This document shows positions 12,901 through 25,215 of a DNA stretch of 64,000 nt, piece after piece. The translations under genes and the position numbers were made by a program. This stretch comes from Parapristionchus giblindavisi (Eukaryota > Nematoda > Chromadorea > Rhabditida > Diplogasteridae). The notes under the pieces were generated by a model. That model saw only the letters and a program-made list of their open reading frames with translations, was not told where the DNA came from and did not search any database. Each line of letters opens with the position of its first letter. Positions within the stretch are counted from its first letter, which is position 1. The stretch is from contig CALSFV010000155.1 in the NCBI GenBank assembly GCA_943737045.1, positions 21,355-85,354 of the forward strand. The letters are read 5' to 3'.

Positions 12901-15487
12901 TCCTCGAAAGCACGCCCCCGTCCAACTTCCTCCCGATTTTAATGTGGATGAATTTGTGAGTGGAAGATATGTGAGAAGAGCGAGGAGCAAACAGGCGGTC
13001 AGTATCTATTTTATTAATTTCTTATTTTAATGCATGATGGGTTTTTTACTGCATTGTTTAAATGTCACAGAAAAGGTGTTCCACAGTTGCCCCCGAAAAG
13101 AAAAGAAGCGAACTGTTTTTGAACACATTCTTTTTTTTCCTTTTCTCTACTTTTCTTTTCTTTGACTGTTGAACAGAGTTATGTTTCAATAAATACATGA
13201 AACTCTTATTTGTATATAATTTGATCTTGCTGTTTATATTTAGACGTAGCTGCCGAAACATCTTGAAGCACATCATTTATTTAATTATTTTATTCTCATT
13301 TGGTAGTCATACTAATAATGTATTCGTACATTTCAAATTATTATTAACTTAATTTGTACAGAAATGTACTGTATCATTTTCCAGTTGCAACAACGAATCA
13401 GCGATGCTCATTCGAATGTGAAACAATTGTCATCGATTGATGCAAAGCTGCAGGTCAGAGAATATTGATTAATGTTGAGTATTAATATTCAAAATATCGA
13501 TTAATTTAAAAAAAAAGATTATTGATTGATTCCGACAGGACAATGATGGTCTGTGAATATCCTTGACTCTTCAAGCGTGTGTCCGAGCCCACATTTTGTG
13601 ACAAATTGCGCAATGAAAAAAAAAATCAATTTACCATACATTAAAAAATTTTGTCGATAGGAGCGGGATAACCAGGACCCCATATTTGTGGCTGGGCGAT
13701 GTGTTGATTTTTCCATTCACTTTGGATTTAGGTTCATATTTCCGACCAATATTATGTTTAGATCAATTGCTAACGATAACATTATCGATTACAGTACATT
13801 CGTGCATGGCAAGCACTCCCTGAGCACGGCACCCACTACTTTGTCGTCCGATTCCGTGCCTCCAAGAAGCCCGAACTCATTGGTGAGTGCAAATATTCGT
13901 TTGGGGTTTTTTGTCATTGAGAAAGCGACCTCCTCGAATATTCTCGAAGCAGGAACATCTCGGTTTCAATCTTGTTAGATTATACCCTTCAAAATTTTCT
14001 GGCAATAACTAAACTCGTCCGGGAGAAATACTGAATAAATAATTAAATAAACAAATACAGCCGTTTGTCCGAATCGTCTGGTGCGTATCAATCCTGACAA
14101 TGGAGAAACGACGAAGACGTGGAGATTTTCACAGATGAAGAAATGGCATGTGAACTGGGAGATTCGACATCTCAAGGTATGGTGTTTCGGATGAGGGTTT
14201 GGGACTCTGAAGGAATTGTGTGTTTATTTTTATTTTGTTTCATACACCATTGTTGATATTGAGCTTCTAGTCTGATGGCACGCACATTCTAATATGTTTG
14301 AACCAGTCGGTCGCGCGCGCCTACGGCGCGCGTTATCGACTGCATTGTGCCTAGGGCGCTAGGTTGGGTTGTGTGTTGTTTATTGACGTTTGTAGAAAAT
14401 AAGCAGTTTTTTTGCTGAGAATTTCTTCGTCTTTTTGAATCTATCAGAGGTGTATGAGACTTGACGATGACTTCACAGAATTTTACTCAAATCTGACCAA
14501 TCGAACTTATTCTGACCCACCGACTGTAGTCTACAATAGGCATAATCATATAACTCAAATAATGCTTAGTACGAAAATTTTTACTCAAATCTGACCATCG
14601 GTACTTAATCTGACCCACCGAACCGGGTTACAGTAGTCTACAATAGACATAATCATATAACTCGAATAATGCTTATTGTTAGTACGGCAATTTTTACTTA
14701 AAGTTGACCATCGGTACTTAATCTGACCCACCGAACCGGGTTACGGTAGCTAATAATCATATTCCTTATCCTGCTCCGTAATCGGTGATGTGCTTGGTTG
14801 TGTTACAGTAATATGTACCATGACGTATAACACTAATGTTAACTTACCTTGCCTTAACTTAATTTACGTTAGCATGGCTTAATTTCCCTTTGTTTACTTA
14901 ACTGTACTTAACTTATTCCTTATGGCCTTATTACTTAACTTAATCCTTGACTTATAACTTAAGTAATGACGACTTGACTTATTAGCTAACTTGGTATGGG
15001 TTGGAACCGACTAAGCCCCGCCCACCGCTGATCAGTTCCATCGCGCACCAAACCCGTCTGGTGTACGCCGAGCACTACATTGAAAGCGAGAGAGAGAGAG
15101 AAAGGGGGCGTGGCCGGTAACAAACACGATCACTTTTCTGCTTTATTTATAGTGTATTGATATCATAAATATAAAGAGAAGCTATTCTCATTGTAGGTGC
15201 AATTTGAAGACGAGGACCTGGAGTTCAAGCCACTGTCAGCTGATTGCAAGGTATGTACTTTGATCTTTGAACTTTAGTCTGATCTATAAGTGATCTTTGA
15301 TCTATATATAGTTTGATCTTTGATCTCTATGTACTTTGATCTTTAATCTCTATGTATTTTGATCTTTGATCTTTAGGTGGTCCATGAGTTCATCGGTGGC
15401 TACATCTTCCTATCTATGAGAAACAAGGAGCAGAGTCAGACTCTTGATGAGGAAATGTTCCATAAATTGACTGGAGGATGGCAATGA
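940..15487 (+). CDS. unc-112: Kindlin / UNC-112 homologue (FERMT family), 5' partial
   Basis: Kindlins are FERM-domain adaptors that bind integrin beta tails at attachment sites. I see 23 exons with compatible phases: 940-1009, 1084-1155, 1242-1367, 1689-1776, 1995-2074, 8308-8425, 8720-8774, 8990-9050, 9664-9738, 10234-10318, 10431-10538, 10678-10758, 10838-10923, 10982-11112, 12006-12112, 12313-12359, 12606-12682, 12882-12997, 13385-13453, 13795-13882, 14061-14176, 15197-15250, 15377-15487 (TGA). They encode about 672 residues. Family landmarks in order: [20 protein letters not shown] near the N-terminus (F1), a [12 protein letters not shown] linker, [20 protein letters not shown] (F2), an inserted PH domain (exons 10838-12359, with [20 protein letters not shown] and [12 protein letters not shown]), then F3 with [10 protein letters not shown] and the tail HKLTGGWQ. 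C. elegans UNC-112 is about 720 residues, so roughly 50 N-terminal residues are missing. No internal stop or frameshift is seen. Confidence 0.93.
2114..2450. repeat. GC-rich subterminal repeat cluster, left end
   Basis: About eleven copies of a motif close to ACAGGGTGCCCCGCGGGG occur in 340 bp. The first five or so are in reverse orientation and the rest forward. Each contains the self-complementary core CCCCGCGGGG or CCCTGCGGGG. The block stands out sharply from the AT-rich surroundings. It sits at the left terminus of the element at 2104-8173 and is matched by a cluster at the other end, so subterminal transposase-binding repeats are the likely explanation. Confidence 0.75.
2990..4110. repeat. 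120-bp tandem repeat with 240-bp higher-order unit
   Basis: Nine or more head-to-tail copies of a 120-bp unit containing GTTCAACCTAGCGATAAAAA, which recurs near 3051, 3171, 3291, 3411, 3531, 3651, 3773, 3893 and 4013. Two unit types alternate (CCACGTACCTTACC versus CCACCTACCGTACC), so the recent amplification unit was a 240-bp dimer. The array lies inside the 6.1-kb intronic element. Confidence 0.9.
4526..5654 (+). pseudogene. Decayed mariner element with transposase remnant
   Basis: Inverted ends share TGATTCATAAGTCTTGT (left near 4530, right near 5632-5648). Between them, broken plus-strand frames read like a mariner transposase: the [13 protein letters not shown] helix-turn-helix, [18 protein letters not shown] containing the first catalytic aspartate, and a [13 protein letters not shown] stretch (about 4726-5230). 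Stops and frameshifts occur throughout and the C-terminal catalytic region is not recognisable, so it is inactive. A MITE at 5311-5508 is inserted into it, and the copy is itself nested inside the larger element at 2104-8173. Confidence 0.75.
5311..5508. mobile_element. MITE (ATAGGTGGGCACGCTGG family)
   Basis: A ~200-bp element with imperfect inverted ends ATAGGTGGGCACGCTGG and CGCGCCCACCTATG. The internal text GCGAGTCAAAGCTATGCG recurs in the copy at 11137-11275, and the left part recurs at about 4670-4735. It sits inside the mariner remnant. Confidence 0.6.
6811..6968 (-). mobile_element. MITE (GGGCATTGCCGCT family), copy 1
   Basis: Reverse-orientation copy of a ~160-180-bp element. Its ends read GGTGGGCACCACTGCCGCTA and CAGCGGCAATGCCCGCCCAC, and its core holds repeated CCCCCGATTTT stretches. 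Forward copies lie at 9748-9932 and 47487-47667. Confidence 0.7.
8006..8160. repeat. GC-rich subterminal repeat cluster, right end
   Basis: Six forward copies of the ACAGGGTGCCC(C/T)GCGGGG motif, spaced roughly 20-30 bp, end at the right terminus of the 6.1-kb element. It is the counterpart of the cluster at 2114-2450. Confidence 0.75.
9748..9932 (+). mobile_element. MITE (GGGCATTGCCGCT family), copy 2
   Basis: Begins GCGGGCGGGCATTGCCGCT, ends GTGGTGACCACGTAT, and has AAAATCGGGGGGTC repeats inside. It starts about 10 bp after the donor of the kindlin exon ending at 9738 and makes up much of that intron (9739-10233). Confidence 0.7.
11137..11275. mobile_element. MITE copy in the kindlin PH-domain intron
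   Basis: Related to the element at 5311-5508: it shares GCTGGGGGAAAG, GCGAGTCAAGGCTATGCG and a CACGCACCCACCT end. It lies in the 893-bp intron 11113-12005. Confidence 0.55.
12400..12581. mobile_element. MITE (CATACATTTTCGG family), copy 1
   Basis: A 182-bp copy with ends CATACATTTTCGG and GAAAATGTATG. The core contains TATAGTGGGTC in both halves. It occupies most of the kindlin intron 12360-12605. The same family appears at 34852, 40503, 44750, 48008, 49045 and 51375, with a right-end-only relic near 6535-6560. Confidence 0.75.
14478..14755. repeat. Tandem repeat, three ~100-115-bp copies
   Basis: Three imperfect copies of a unit with TTTTTACTCAAATCTGACC, CTTAATCTGACCCACCGAAC and CATAATCATATAACTC, beginning near 14479, 14572 and 14690. 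They lie in the 1.0-kb kindlin intron 14177-15196. That intron also holds a GC-rich palindromic patch (CGCGCGCGCCTACGGCGCGCG near 14310) and a GAGA tract near 15084. Confidence 0.7.
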
Positions 15488-17349
15488 TGAAACTACAAAC
15501 ATTGACCAAACTACAATGATCATACTTTATATTCTTCTTCTTTTGTTCCGATTGAAACAAGTACAAGTGTTTGCTTTTCATTGATCGTATCTTTTTCTTG
15601 TTCTTCTTTGAGAAAGTGCTCAATTCAATTGATATATCATTCATTCATTGATTAAGTTGTTATTTCTTCGCTATAATAATAATACCTAGAGAACTGGAGA
15701 TGTATGTTTAATCTATTCAATTCTAATCATAACTTCTGTTATATCCTATAGACACTAATGCCAAATGTTGTTTCATCCGATTCACCCCACCAAGAGAACA
15801 AAAATTACTAGGAAGCCGGGTTTAAGTAAATTAAATTTTTGGGGATTCTCTTAAATATAAATTAATATTTACACTAATCTCAAAATGAATTACTCAAAAC
15901 CGGGTTCCTAGTACATCTTCTTTCTCGCTGTATCCCAACTCCCATTCATACCGTATAGTAAGCATGCTTATGGAAGTTTTTTGTTTAGCGAAAATTAGCG
16001 AAAAAAAGCTGTGAAAACTCCTCGTTTTGTACACTCTCTCACCGCTTCTCTTATTCTCGCTACTTTTGAACAACACTCTCCCTTCCTCCCTGTACTTGAT
16101 TTCATATATGTCATGTAATTACGTTCGAATTTTGATGTACCGTAACCCGTCTCTAGAGTCTCTACTGACAGACCGAATAAAATGACAATGATAAACCGTT
16201 TTTTTTTTGTAACATTGATGCACTCAAAGATGAATCAAAGTCTTATCTTTTTTTTTGCTTGGCATTTTGAATAAATGAAGAAATTGAATACACTTTAACC
16301 TAATTCGCATATACACTATGAAAGATTGGAATTATGTTTGTCTTGCTAGTATCTCTAGGGCATGCACTTTACTTACTTTATCGTTGCAGTACTCTCACTT
16401 GTTGTAGTCTTGGGATACTGCAGTATTCGTCCGTTTAAAAAATATTGTTTTTTTCCTCCTTCCATGAATAAATATTAAATCTCGTTGAACAAAACACTGC
16501 TATGATAAGATGCACTTAAAAATGTTTATGGTAATTTTGGAAGTAAATTCAGTTCACGTTAAGTGAAATATGGCAAGCGATCCATCTTCAGCTTTATCGA
16601 TGAGAGGAAAAACACGTTAAAGATGTAGTGTTTCTCTAATTAAACTCTCCAGCCGACCAACCGTCCCGAGTGATTTTCCGGTGTGGTATCCACTCGAACT
16701 ATTATATGATACGTCAAATTATCTACATAAACTCTTTAAGGTACGTCCTTATACACCGATATGTAGCACCGCCCATTTTTGATTAGCCATATGTACATAG
16801 TGATTCTGACTCCACCCATTTAACTTCGCGGGCTTGGACACCGATTGCAAACTGCACATCACCCAAAATCTTTATTCATTTAAAACGAATCCTACGAGTG
16901 AGGTCCTCGAAGAAATGTTCGTCACACTACAAAGTTGCCCATCCACGTGTAGACGTCCGTCGAGTAGATTCGCCATCCCGATGATGACACCCTTCCTCGG
17001 ACGACCTCATCGACGAAGATGATGAAGAAGATCGTATCCTGGTATCCTGTATTAGCCCTAATACCGTAGTACCTCATACCATATACATCTCTTTTTATTA
17101 TAAAAAATAAATCATTATTCATTATAGATCGTCTCATCCCACGTCTTCTCTCATCGGCTGAACAACAACTTCGATGATCGTCTTGCTGTTTCTCAACTTC
17201 TCTACGCTCACCTACATGTGGATTCGTCGTTCATCTACACAGGGATACGTCTATCCCATCACTGAGGTATCGTATCCCACACCACAATAGTCGTATCTGA
17301 AATCTTTCTGAAATTGGTCAGTTAGTTAGTCCTCTGTATTTCGGTTCCG
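15488..17349. other. Intergenic, no confident gene
   Basis: The kindlin 3' flank and about 1.8 kb of AT-rich DNA. Short open stretches near 16834-17020 and 17125-17260 have splice-like borders (a stretch reading DDLIDEDDEEDR, and one reading DRLAVSQLLYAHLHVDSS). They do not join into a protein I recognise, and they may belong to the degraded transposon that follows. Confidence 0.4.
15811..15912. mobile_element. Small TA-flanked hairpin MITE
   Basis: About 102 bp with inverted ends GGAAGCCGGGTTTAAGTAAAT and the near-complement ending AAACCGGGTTCC, each abutting a TA dinucleotide. This is the size and target duplication of a Tc1/mariner-type MITE. Confidence 0.65.
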
Positions 17350-17559
17350 TTGCCCGGAATGTCCGTTCGTGGGGTACTCCCGGTACCGAGCAATTATAAG
17401 GCTCACCGGGTTTACCCCTTGTACGGCTGGGTATGGTTTCGTGGACAGATTAGTGTTCACGTGTTTTGTACTGTAGACATCTCTCATTCTTACTATAGTA
17501 TGTCTTTCCCCTACCATAATTGTCACTCCTCATACCATACGCACGATTTCTTTCCGCAC

Positions 17560-18288
17560 GATTCTCTTCTCAAGTCATACCCCTACAAGATGAGAAAGGG
17601 CCATGGGCTCACTGATGTCCACACGCAGAAACGAAGAGAGAGATGCAAATTGCTCTTACGGCGGGCCGTTCGTGACGAGCACTTGACTACCGTATATTCC
17701 GACAAGAAGCTATTCTCTGTTGAGGAGGTCTTCAACAGCCAAAACACGAGGATCATCGCACAGTCTCCTCAGCAAGCGGATGACAGAGGAAGAACCGTCT
17801 CGCGCGTTGCCCACCCCCAATCAGTGATGATTTGGGCTGGGGTGTGCTCATCGGACAAGACTCCTCTTGTGTCCGTGGATCCAGGAGTCAAGATCAATAA
17901 TGAGTACTTCATCAATACGATTCTCGAGAAGGCCCTTCTCCCCTGGTCACGCTCCCACTTCAATGGGGTTCACTGGAACTTCTATCAGGATTCAGTGCCT
18001 GCTTATTAGGAAAAATTGATCAAAGAATGGTGGCGCACCCATGTGTCCGACTTCATCGCGACTCTATAATGGCCCTACAGCTCCTACGACCTAAACCCCT
18101 GGACTTCACCGTCTAGACAGTATTGGAGAGGGAGTCCTGCTCTACAAATCATAAGAACCGCAAGTACCTCAAGAAGGCCTTAAAAAAATCATGGTATAAA
18201 ATCGCCATCCCATATCTGCGGCCCTTCATCGACTTTGTCCATCATCGTCTCAGAGGCATCATCCCGGCTAATGGAGGCCAGATCGAGT
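17560..18288 (+). pseudogene. Decayed Tc1/mariner-superfamily (DD37D-like) transposase
   Basis: The open part (to 18009) contains YSDKKLFSVEEV (first catalytic aspartate), HPQSVMIWAGV and NFYQDSVPAY (second aspartate). Downstream, through two stops and a frameshift, SSYDLNPLDFTV supplies a third aspartate 37 residues after the second, followed by a typical tail ending NGGQIE. The spacing suggests the maT-like DD37D clade. The right terminus TTTGGACACCCTG followed by TA (18421) is visible. I did not find the matching left end, so the copy looks 5'-truncated as well as inactivated. Confidence 0.7.
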
Positions 18289-18429
18289 GATCATTCATTG
18301 TTATGTTCCTATGGTCAGTGATACATACTGTGCCTCGTTTGAATTGTCTATGATGAGTTTAGAGAAAGATACATGGTTTTATCCGTGTAACAATACTTTT
18401 TGGACACCCTGTAGAGATAGGGATGGATA

Positions 18430-19721
18430 CAGGGTGGGCATTAATTATTGCGACACCGTAAAAACGAAATATCTTTTTTCAAAAAATTCGAGTTCCGTCC
18501 AAATATTTACCAGATAATCTTCAATCATCTGGGAATACAATAAAACTATCATTGCTCGATTCTGCCTCCATTGGTCTTGATGAGGTCCTTGAGACTTGAG
18601 AGGTACGCGTCTGTCGCAACACGCAGGTAAGTGGTATCCTTCTTCGACCACTCCTTCTTCAAGGCTTTCTTCAGGGACTCAAGATTTGGGTTGGGAGTAG
18701 CACAGGTCCTATCCTCCAAGGTACCATAGACTGAGTAGACCAGGGGGCTGAGATCGGGGGAAAGGCAGCCATTAATCTCCTCGAATTAAGTCGAGAAACT
18801 TCTCCTTTCACCACGGTTTAACGAACTTTTCCATATAAACTGGAGCTCCATCATGGACTAAGGCCCACGATGAATTTCCGAAGTGGGAATGGCTCCAAGG
18901 GAGCTGGGCGACCTTGAATATCTTCTCTAAGTATCATTCCTTTTTTATCTTGTTGCCCGGATTCACAAAAATCAGGTGTCTCTTTATGGAGGCGCACATC
19001 ACGGTCAAAACCATTGGTTTATAGGGGTTGGGAGGTGGTAAGGACAATCCGACCATTGCAGTTAGCAACCTGGTGGTCCGTAGTAAGCACTTAGTGACTC
19101 AGGGGGTGGTAGGCGGCTTGCACGATGAACAGCGTCTCATCGGAGAACCATAACACACGGTGCTGACGGGGGTGCGTGCGAGCAAAGACGACGCGACACT
19201 TTTTGAGGCGCATCTCCTGATTCTTCCCAGTGATGATGACCGTTTTTTTCTCACACAGTATGGGGTCATATTCAGCTTCTTCTTCACCACTTTTCCTGTG
19301 GAGCCGGGGTCCATCTGGAAGTGACGAGCCAGATTCTTCATCGAGCGGTGCGGATTGCGGCCGATTCGATTTTTCGCAGCCACGACGACCTTCGGCGTGA
19401 CCACCTTGGGTTTCATACCTCTACCGGGATGGTCCAGTATCCCTCCAGTCTCCCTGTACCTCGCCAGCGTCGGGTGAACCTTCTGTCGTGGAACGACAAC
19501 AGCTTTCGATATGCCGGTTGCGCTTATGCCGCGCCCTCACATGGAAACGATCCATTGTGGAAATCATATTTAGGCTCAAAATGATCCGATTGAGTTGAAA
19601 CTTAAATCATGAACGAAAAAACTAATAATCATGAAAATATAAACAAATGAGCACGCCATAACCACGCAAACGCATTTTGTGCCACCATAATAATGTGTCG
19701 CAATAATTAATGCCCACCCTG
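18430..19721 (-). mobile_element. Degenerate TA-flanked Tc1-like element with minus-strand transposase relic
   Basis: The 1,292-bp element is bounded by inverted CAGGGTGGGCATTAATTATT ends and TA on both sides. On the minus strand, 19416 downwards reads a paired-like helix-turn-helix (NPHRSMKNLARHFQMD). After frameshifts come VLWFSDETLFIVQ, an ALVHDGAPVYMEK-like motif and a C-terminal LKKEW stretch. At least four stops or shifts make it inactive. It resembles the transposase at 17560-18288, and the two elements sit back to back with their CAGGGTG-type ends almost touching. Confidence 0.75.
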
Positions 19722-20077
19722 TAGAGTAGGAACAGTAACAAGGATGCTCTCCCTAGAAAGAGATGAAGTAGCGAGTAGACAGAAATGTAAAGATCAAAGA
19801 TCAATCTCAAAATGGAAACGACAGGAAGACAAGTGTGTGTCGGCAAACGACCGAAGACTTCAAATGAAATGAACAAGATTGATATGACGTGTCATAGATC
19901 CAATTTGCATATACAAATTGGACCACAATAGATACTAGACTATGCAATATCAACGAAATTATGGGAACATATGATAAAGTTGAGATATCGAGAGAACGAA
20001 AGAGGGATGGGATGAAGAAAAGAGAAAGGAAGAGGGGCACAGACGACATAGCCGAAAACAGAGGGAACAGATCAATA

Positions 20078-21266
20078 CAGTCCCGCCCGATCGCCTTGTC
20101 TTAACGCGGCACGCCGCGGCACGCGGCGTGCCGCCTGTGCCGCATCTCGTTTTACGGGCTGAATAATGTTTCTAAAAATATGAAAAGTGTATTGGCCATT
20201 GTTTGGTCCGATATGATTAATAATGCCGCAGAAACGAAAAATATTGGGTGACTCTGGATAGTGCAAAATAATTTATTACAAAATTGCTTAGGTACTGTAA
20301 TGCTACCGTATGCAATATTCAAATTTTGAATTTCCCTCAATTTTTATTCTTCGCGTCATATTGATTGATTGTTTTTACACGTTTTTCACGTTCCTGCTTG
20401 ACTCTCTCTCTCTCTCTCTCGTTTTCTTTATATTTTATGAATTAAATTGGATTTAATCGTATTTTCTATGTTTATTTACTTCATATTTATTCTCCAATCG
20501 GATAGTGGCCATTGTTTAGTGCAGGTATCTTGATTTCCTCATTCAACTTCTCATTCTTTATGTAACTGTAGCCGTTTTTCAGTTAATTCTCATGAATTAT
20601 ATCTATGTCTCTCGTATTTTTTTGTTGATCAAACCGATGTGGTATGTAAATAGCTAATATATTGTTTCTCACACGTCATTTCTGTTAATGTATGGCTCTT
20701 TCATTGTGTTAGAAAGGTTAGTCGCACTTTGAATATTCTTTTCTTGCCTCATTCCGACGTCAGCACTTCAATTCAGACCTCTTCACTGATTGATCCGGTG
20801 TGTACATATTGATTATTCATCAATCAATGTTATGACACTCTGGTGGTGGATACAGGTATGTTTTATTTATATTTAATGCACGTTTAGCAGAATTGTAAAA
20901 GCGTTTTCGAATCTGATCTTCGTTTTCTTTATTCGAAACATTTAATATAATGAACATGGATGAGAGGAATAACTTATTGCTTCTTCTAGGGTGAGATATT
21001 GATGTACAATAGCAATGAATGGAATAAGAATATTTCATATAATGGATAAATCAATGAATTTATGTTGGATACACTTCCTGTTACATTCTCTACGAGGTAT
21101 TTTTACAATTTAATTCACTATTAGCAGAACTGTAAGGCCTTATTTGTTTCTCATCTTTGTTTCCTCTACTTCAAACATATAGTACAATGAGAATGGATGT
21201 GGGATAACGCTTTGCTTCTTATAGGGTGATAAATTCGCTTGGAGATGGTAATTGTATATACAATTA
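20078..21266 (+). repeat. Left terminal inverted repeat (1,189 bp)
   Basis: Complementary to 24780-25968. The outer tip is CAGTCCCGCCCGATCGCCTT, followed by GC-rich palindromes. The inner part contains reverse copies of a ~235-bp tandem unit. Confidence 0.9.
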
Positions 21267-21337
21267 ATTAAGTGGATCATATGAAAAGGATAAATAAAGA
21301 AGAAAATGAACGATTGGATCATAAGGTTGGTGATGAT

Positions 21338-22596
21338 CTAGCCCTCCATTATTGTACCACCCAAACTTCTGTGAACCTTCTTGATATTTTGTACACAGTG
21401 ATCAATATATGAGCAACATAATTGGGGGGTTAATCTATTAATCCACCAGTATCTGATGGCCTCGATTAACTCTTCCATGGTGGTGGGCCTAGCTTCCCAA
21501 TCAATAAAAATTTTCACCTCCCTCCACAAATATTCAATAGCATTGAGATCGGGGGAGCTCGCGCACCACGGTGCTATACGAACTCGCCATTCATGTAGCT
21601 TAGTTAGTGTATAGCGTGCAGTGTGTGCAGGAGCTCCATCCTGCATGTAGTATGCTCTTTCCCTGCCATATGTATGATCCAAATACGGGAGGAGATAATC
21701 TTCCATTAGTTCACAATAAGACTCCTTGTTCAATCTCTCAAATCGATCAAAAAACACCAATGGGCCACCTCCTAATCTTGACATAGCACCGTATACCATT
21801 ATCTGAATAGTCCAATTTATCAATGTTTTGTATTTATTTATCACTTTATCAGGATATTTCTTCTTCTCCAGCATACGTGCAGGATCATGAGGATCATTCG
21901 TAGTGATCTGGTGGCAGTTCCCCCATAATTGGAATACACATTCATCACTGAATACCTATAATATTGTCATTTTCCCCAATAATGTCATTTTTATGATTGA
22001 TTGTACCCAATTCTGGAATGTTTCTCCTTGTTTTAACCACTCATGACACATATTGAATCGGTTGCATCTATTCTCTGGTGTCAATGATTGCACATTACTG
22101 AAACCATATATATTATCAAAATCAGAAATATTGATTGATTTACATGGGAGCATAAGTTTTGAGATTGAGAGAATTCTTCACTCGTTGCACTAATGATCGA
22201 CTCATCACAATGCCCAGTTCAGATTCAATTGCATTGGCAATCTATAATAAAAGAATTATTGATTATTTTCTATTGATTTATTACTAACTTGTCGTTCACT
22301 CGCACTTTTGTTTTGATTATATAATTTCATCATTGTATCTTGAACAATAGACGTATTATCACCTAATGTATATGATCTGTAACGATTCTATTTACCAAAT
22401 AATCATAATTTTCCCCCGACCTATATTGTTTATCATCTTCTTCCTCCAATAGTTTACTTTGTTTATGGAAAAATGATAGAACATTCTTATATGTTCCACT
22501 TATTCCTTTTTCCTTCAAGTCGTTGTGTGTGGACAATGCCGATTTTCCAAGGTAGAAACTGATTTTACATATGTCTTCTCCTTGTTTATCTAGCAT
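21338..22596 (-). CDS. Tc1-like DD34E transposase, five exons, apparently intact
   Basis: Minus-strand exons 22596-22421, 22376-22289, 22241-22144, 22097-22007 and 21955-21338 are separated by GT-AG introns of 44, 47, 46 and 51 bp. The sum is 1,071 nt, an uninterrupted 356 codons plus stop, normal for this family. An N-terminal helix-turn-helix (ICKISFYLGKSALSTHNDLK) and a second one (SELGIVMSRSLVQRVK) should bind the inverted repeats. The catalytic RNase-H fold follows: VFSDECVFQLWG (first D, directly after an intron), YYMQDGAPAHTARY (second D) and SSPDLNAIEYLW, whose E lies 34 residues after the second D. The start is the first ATG of exon 1. All three catalytic residues are present, so the enzyme may be active. 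Confidence 0.88.
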
Positions 22597-22723
22597 CTAG
22601 CAATATATAATTTAAGCAATAAATAAATTACACATTAGACAAATCAATGTGGGAAATGAAATGGTATGCTCCATAATGTATACATTTATGGTTACTGTAA
22701 TCAATAGTTAACGATATTTAAAG

Positions 22724-24129
<1,406 letters not shown>

Positions 24130-24241
24130 TTTTCATAACAAAAATTCAAGTGGATTTAGGGTGAACTGCACATTTTCTAAAAGAACGCGCAGTGATGCGT
24201 ACTTCTATTCACGACCGGTGTATCTTCGTGTCAATAATATC

Positions 24242-24468
24242 ATGGAAAGAAGCAGCACGTCACAACAAACAAATGAGGACGATATACAACAAATGGAAGA
24301 TGAAGAAGAAACTCCACCACATCTTGAAGTAATGACAAGGAATGAACATAATATGGGACAAATGGAGATAGAATTGAATACAGATAGAACTAATGGTAAG
24401 GTACTCCAGTATGCACTCAAGTTGTAATAATTCGTTTAGAGATCGTTGATTATATTGACTCCGAATGA
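24242..24468 (+). CDS. Small acidic ORF in the Tc1-like element
   Basis: Exons 24242-24395 and 24440-24468 join across a 44-bp GT-AG intron into a 60-residue acidic peptide beginning MERSSTSQQTNEDD and ending IVDYIDSE. It begins 113 bp after the stop of the preceding plus-strand gene. It could be an independent gene or an alternative 3' end of that gene. No family recognised. Confidence 0.4.
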
Positions 24469-24581
24469 GGATCTAGAAAGAAGAACATTTTGTTCCCTTA
24501 ATCCATAGTAATTCTTTTGATTACTCACCCACATCTCCAATCATTGTTTCTAATATTCTTATGATTCATTATATTGTATAA

Positions 24582-25215
24582 CCCTAGAAGAAGCAATACG
24601 TTATCCACACTTATTGTATTAAATGTTTAAAATAGAGAAAACAAAGATGAGAAACAAATAAGGCCAATTCAGCTAATTTTGAATTAAATTGTAAAAAAAT
24701 CCTCACATTGTATGCAATAGGACGTATTCTTCATAGATTCATTGATCCATCACTGTTATATTCGTAAATTCCATCCATGTAATTGTATATACAATTACCA
24801 TCTCCAAGCGAATTTATCACCCTATAAGAAGCAAAGCGTTATCCCACATCCATTCTCATTGTACTATATGTTTGAAGTAGAGGAAACAAAGATGAGAAAC
24901 AAATAAGGCCTTACAGTTCTGCTAATAGTGAATTAAATTGTAAAAATACCTCGTAGAGAATGTAACAGGAAGTGTATCCAACATAAATTCATTGATTTAT
25001 CCATTATATGAAATATTCTTATTCCATTCATTGCTATTGTACATCAATATCTCACCCTAGAAGAAGCAATAAGTTATTCCTCTCATCCATGTTCATTATA
25101 TTAAATGTTTCGAATAAAGAAAACGAAGATCAGATTCGAAAACGCTTTTACAATTCTGCTAAACGTGCATTAAATATAAATAAAACATACCTGTATCCAC
25201 CACCAGAGTGTCATA
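24582..25215. repeat. Tandem ~235-bp repeat straddling the inner end of the right TIR
   Basis: Three diverged copies start with CCCTA(G/T)AAGAAGCAA at 24582, 24820 and 25055. All include AACAAAGATGAGAAACAAATAAGGCC or a variant of it. The first copy lies inside the unique region, the others inside the terminal repeat. Reverse copies occur in the left arm. Confidence 0.8.

Noticed and set aside
13661..13708. Possible extra kindlin exon reading [13 protein letters not shown]
   Set aside because: The only nearby donor would break the frame, and the flanking exons (13453 and 13795) already join in phase as expected for the family.
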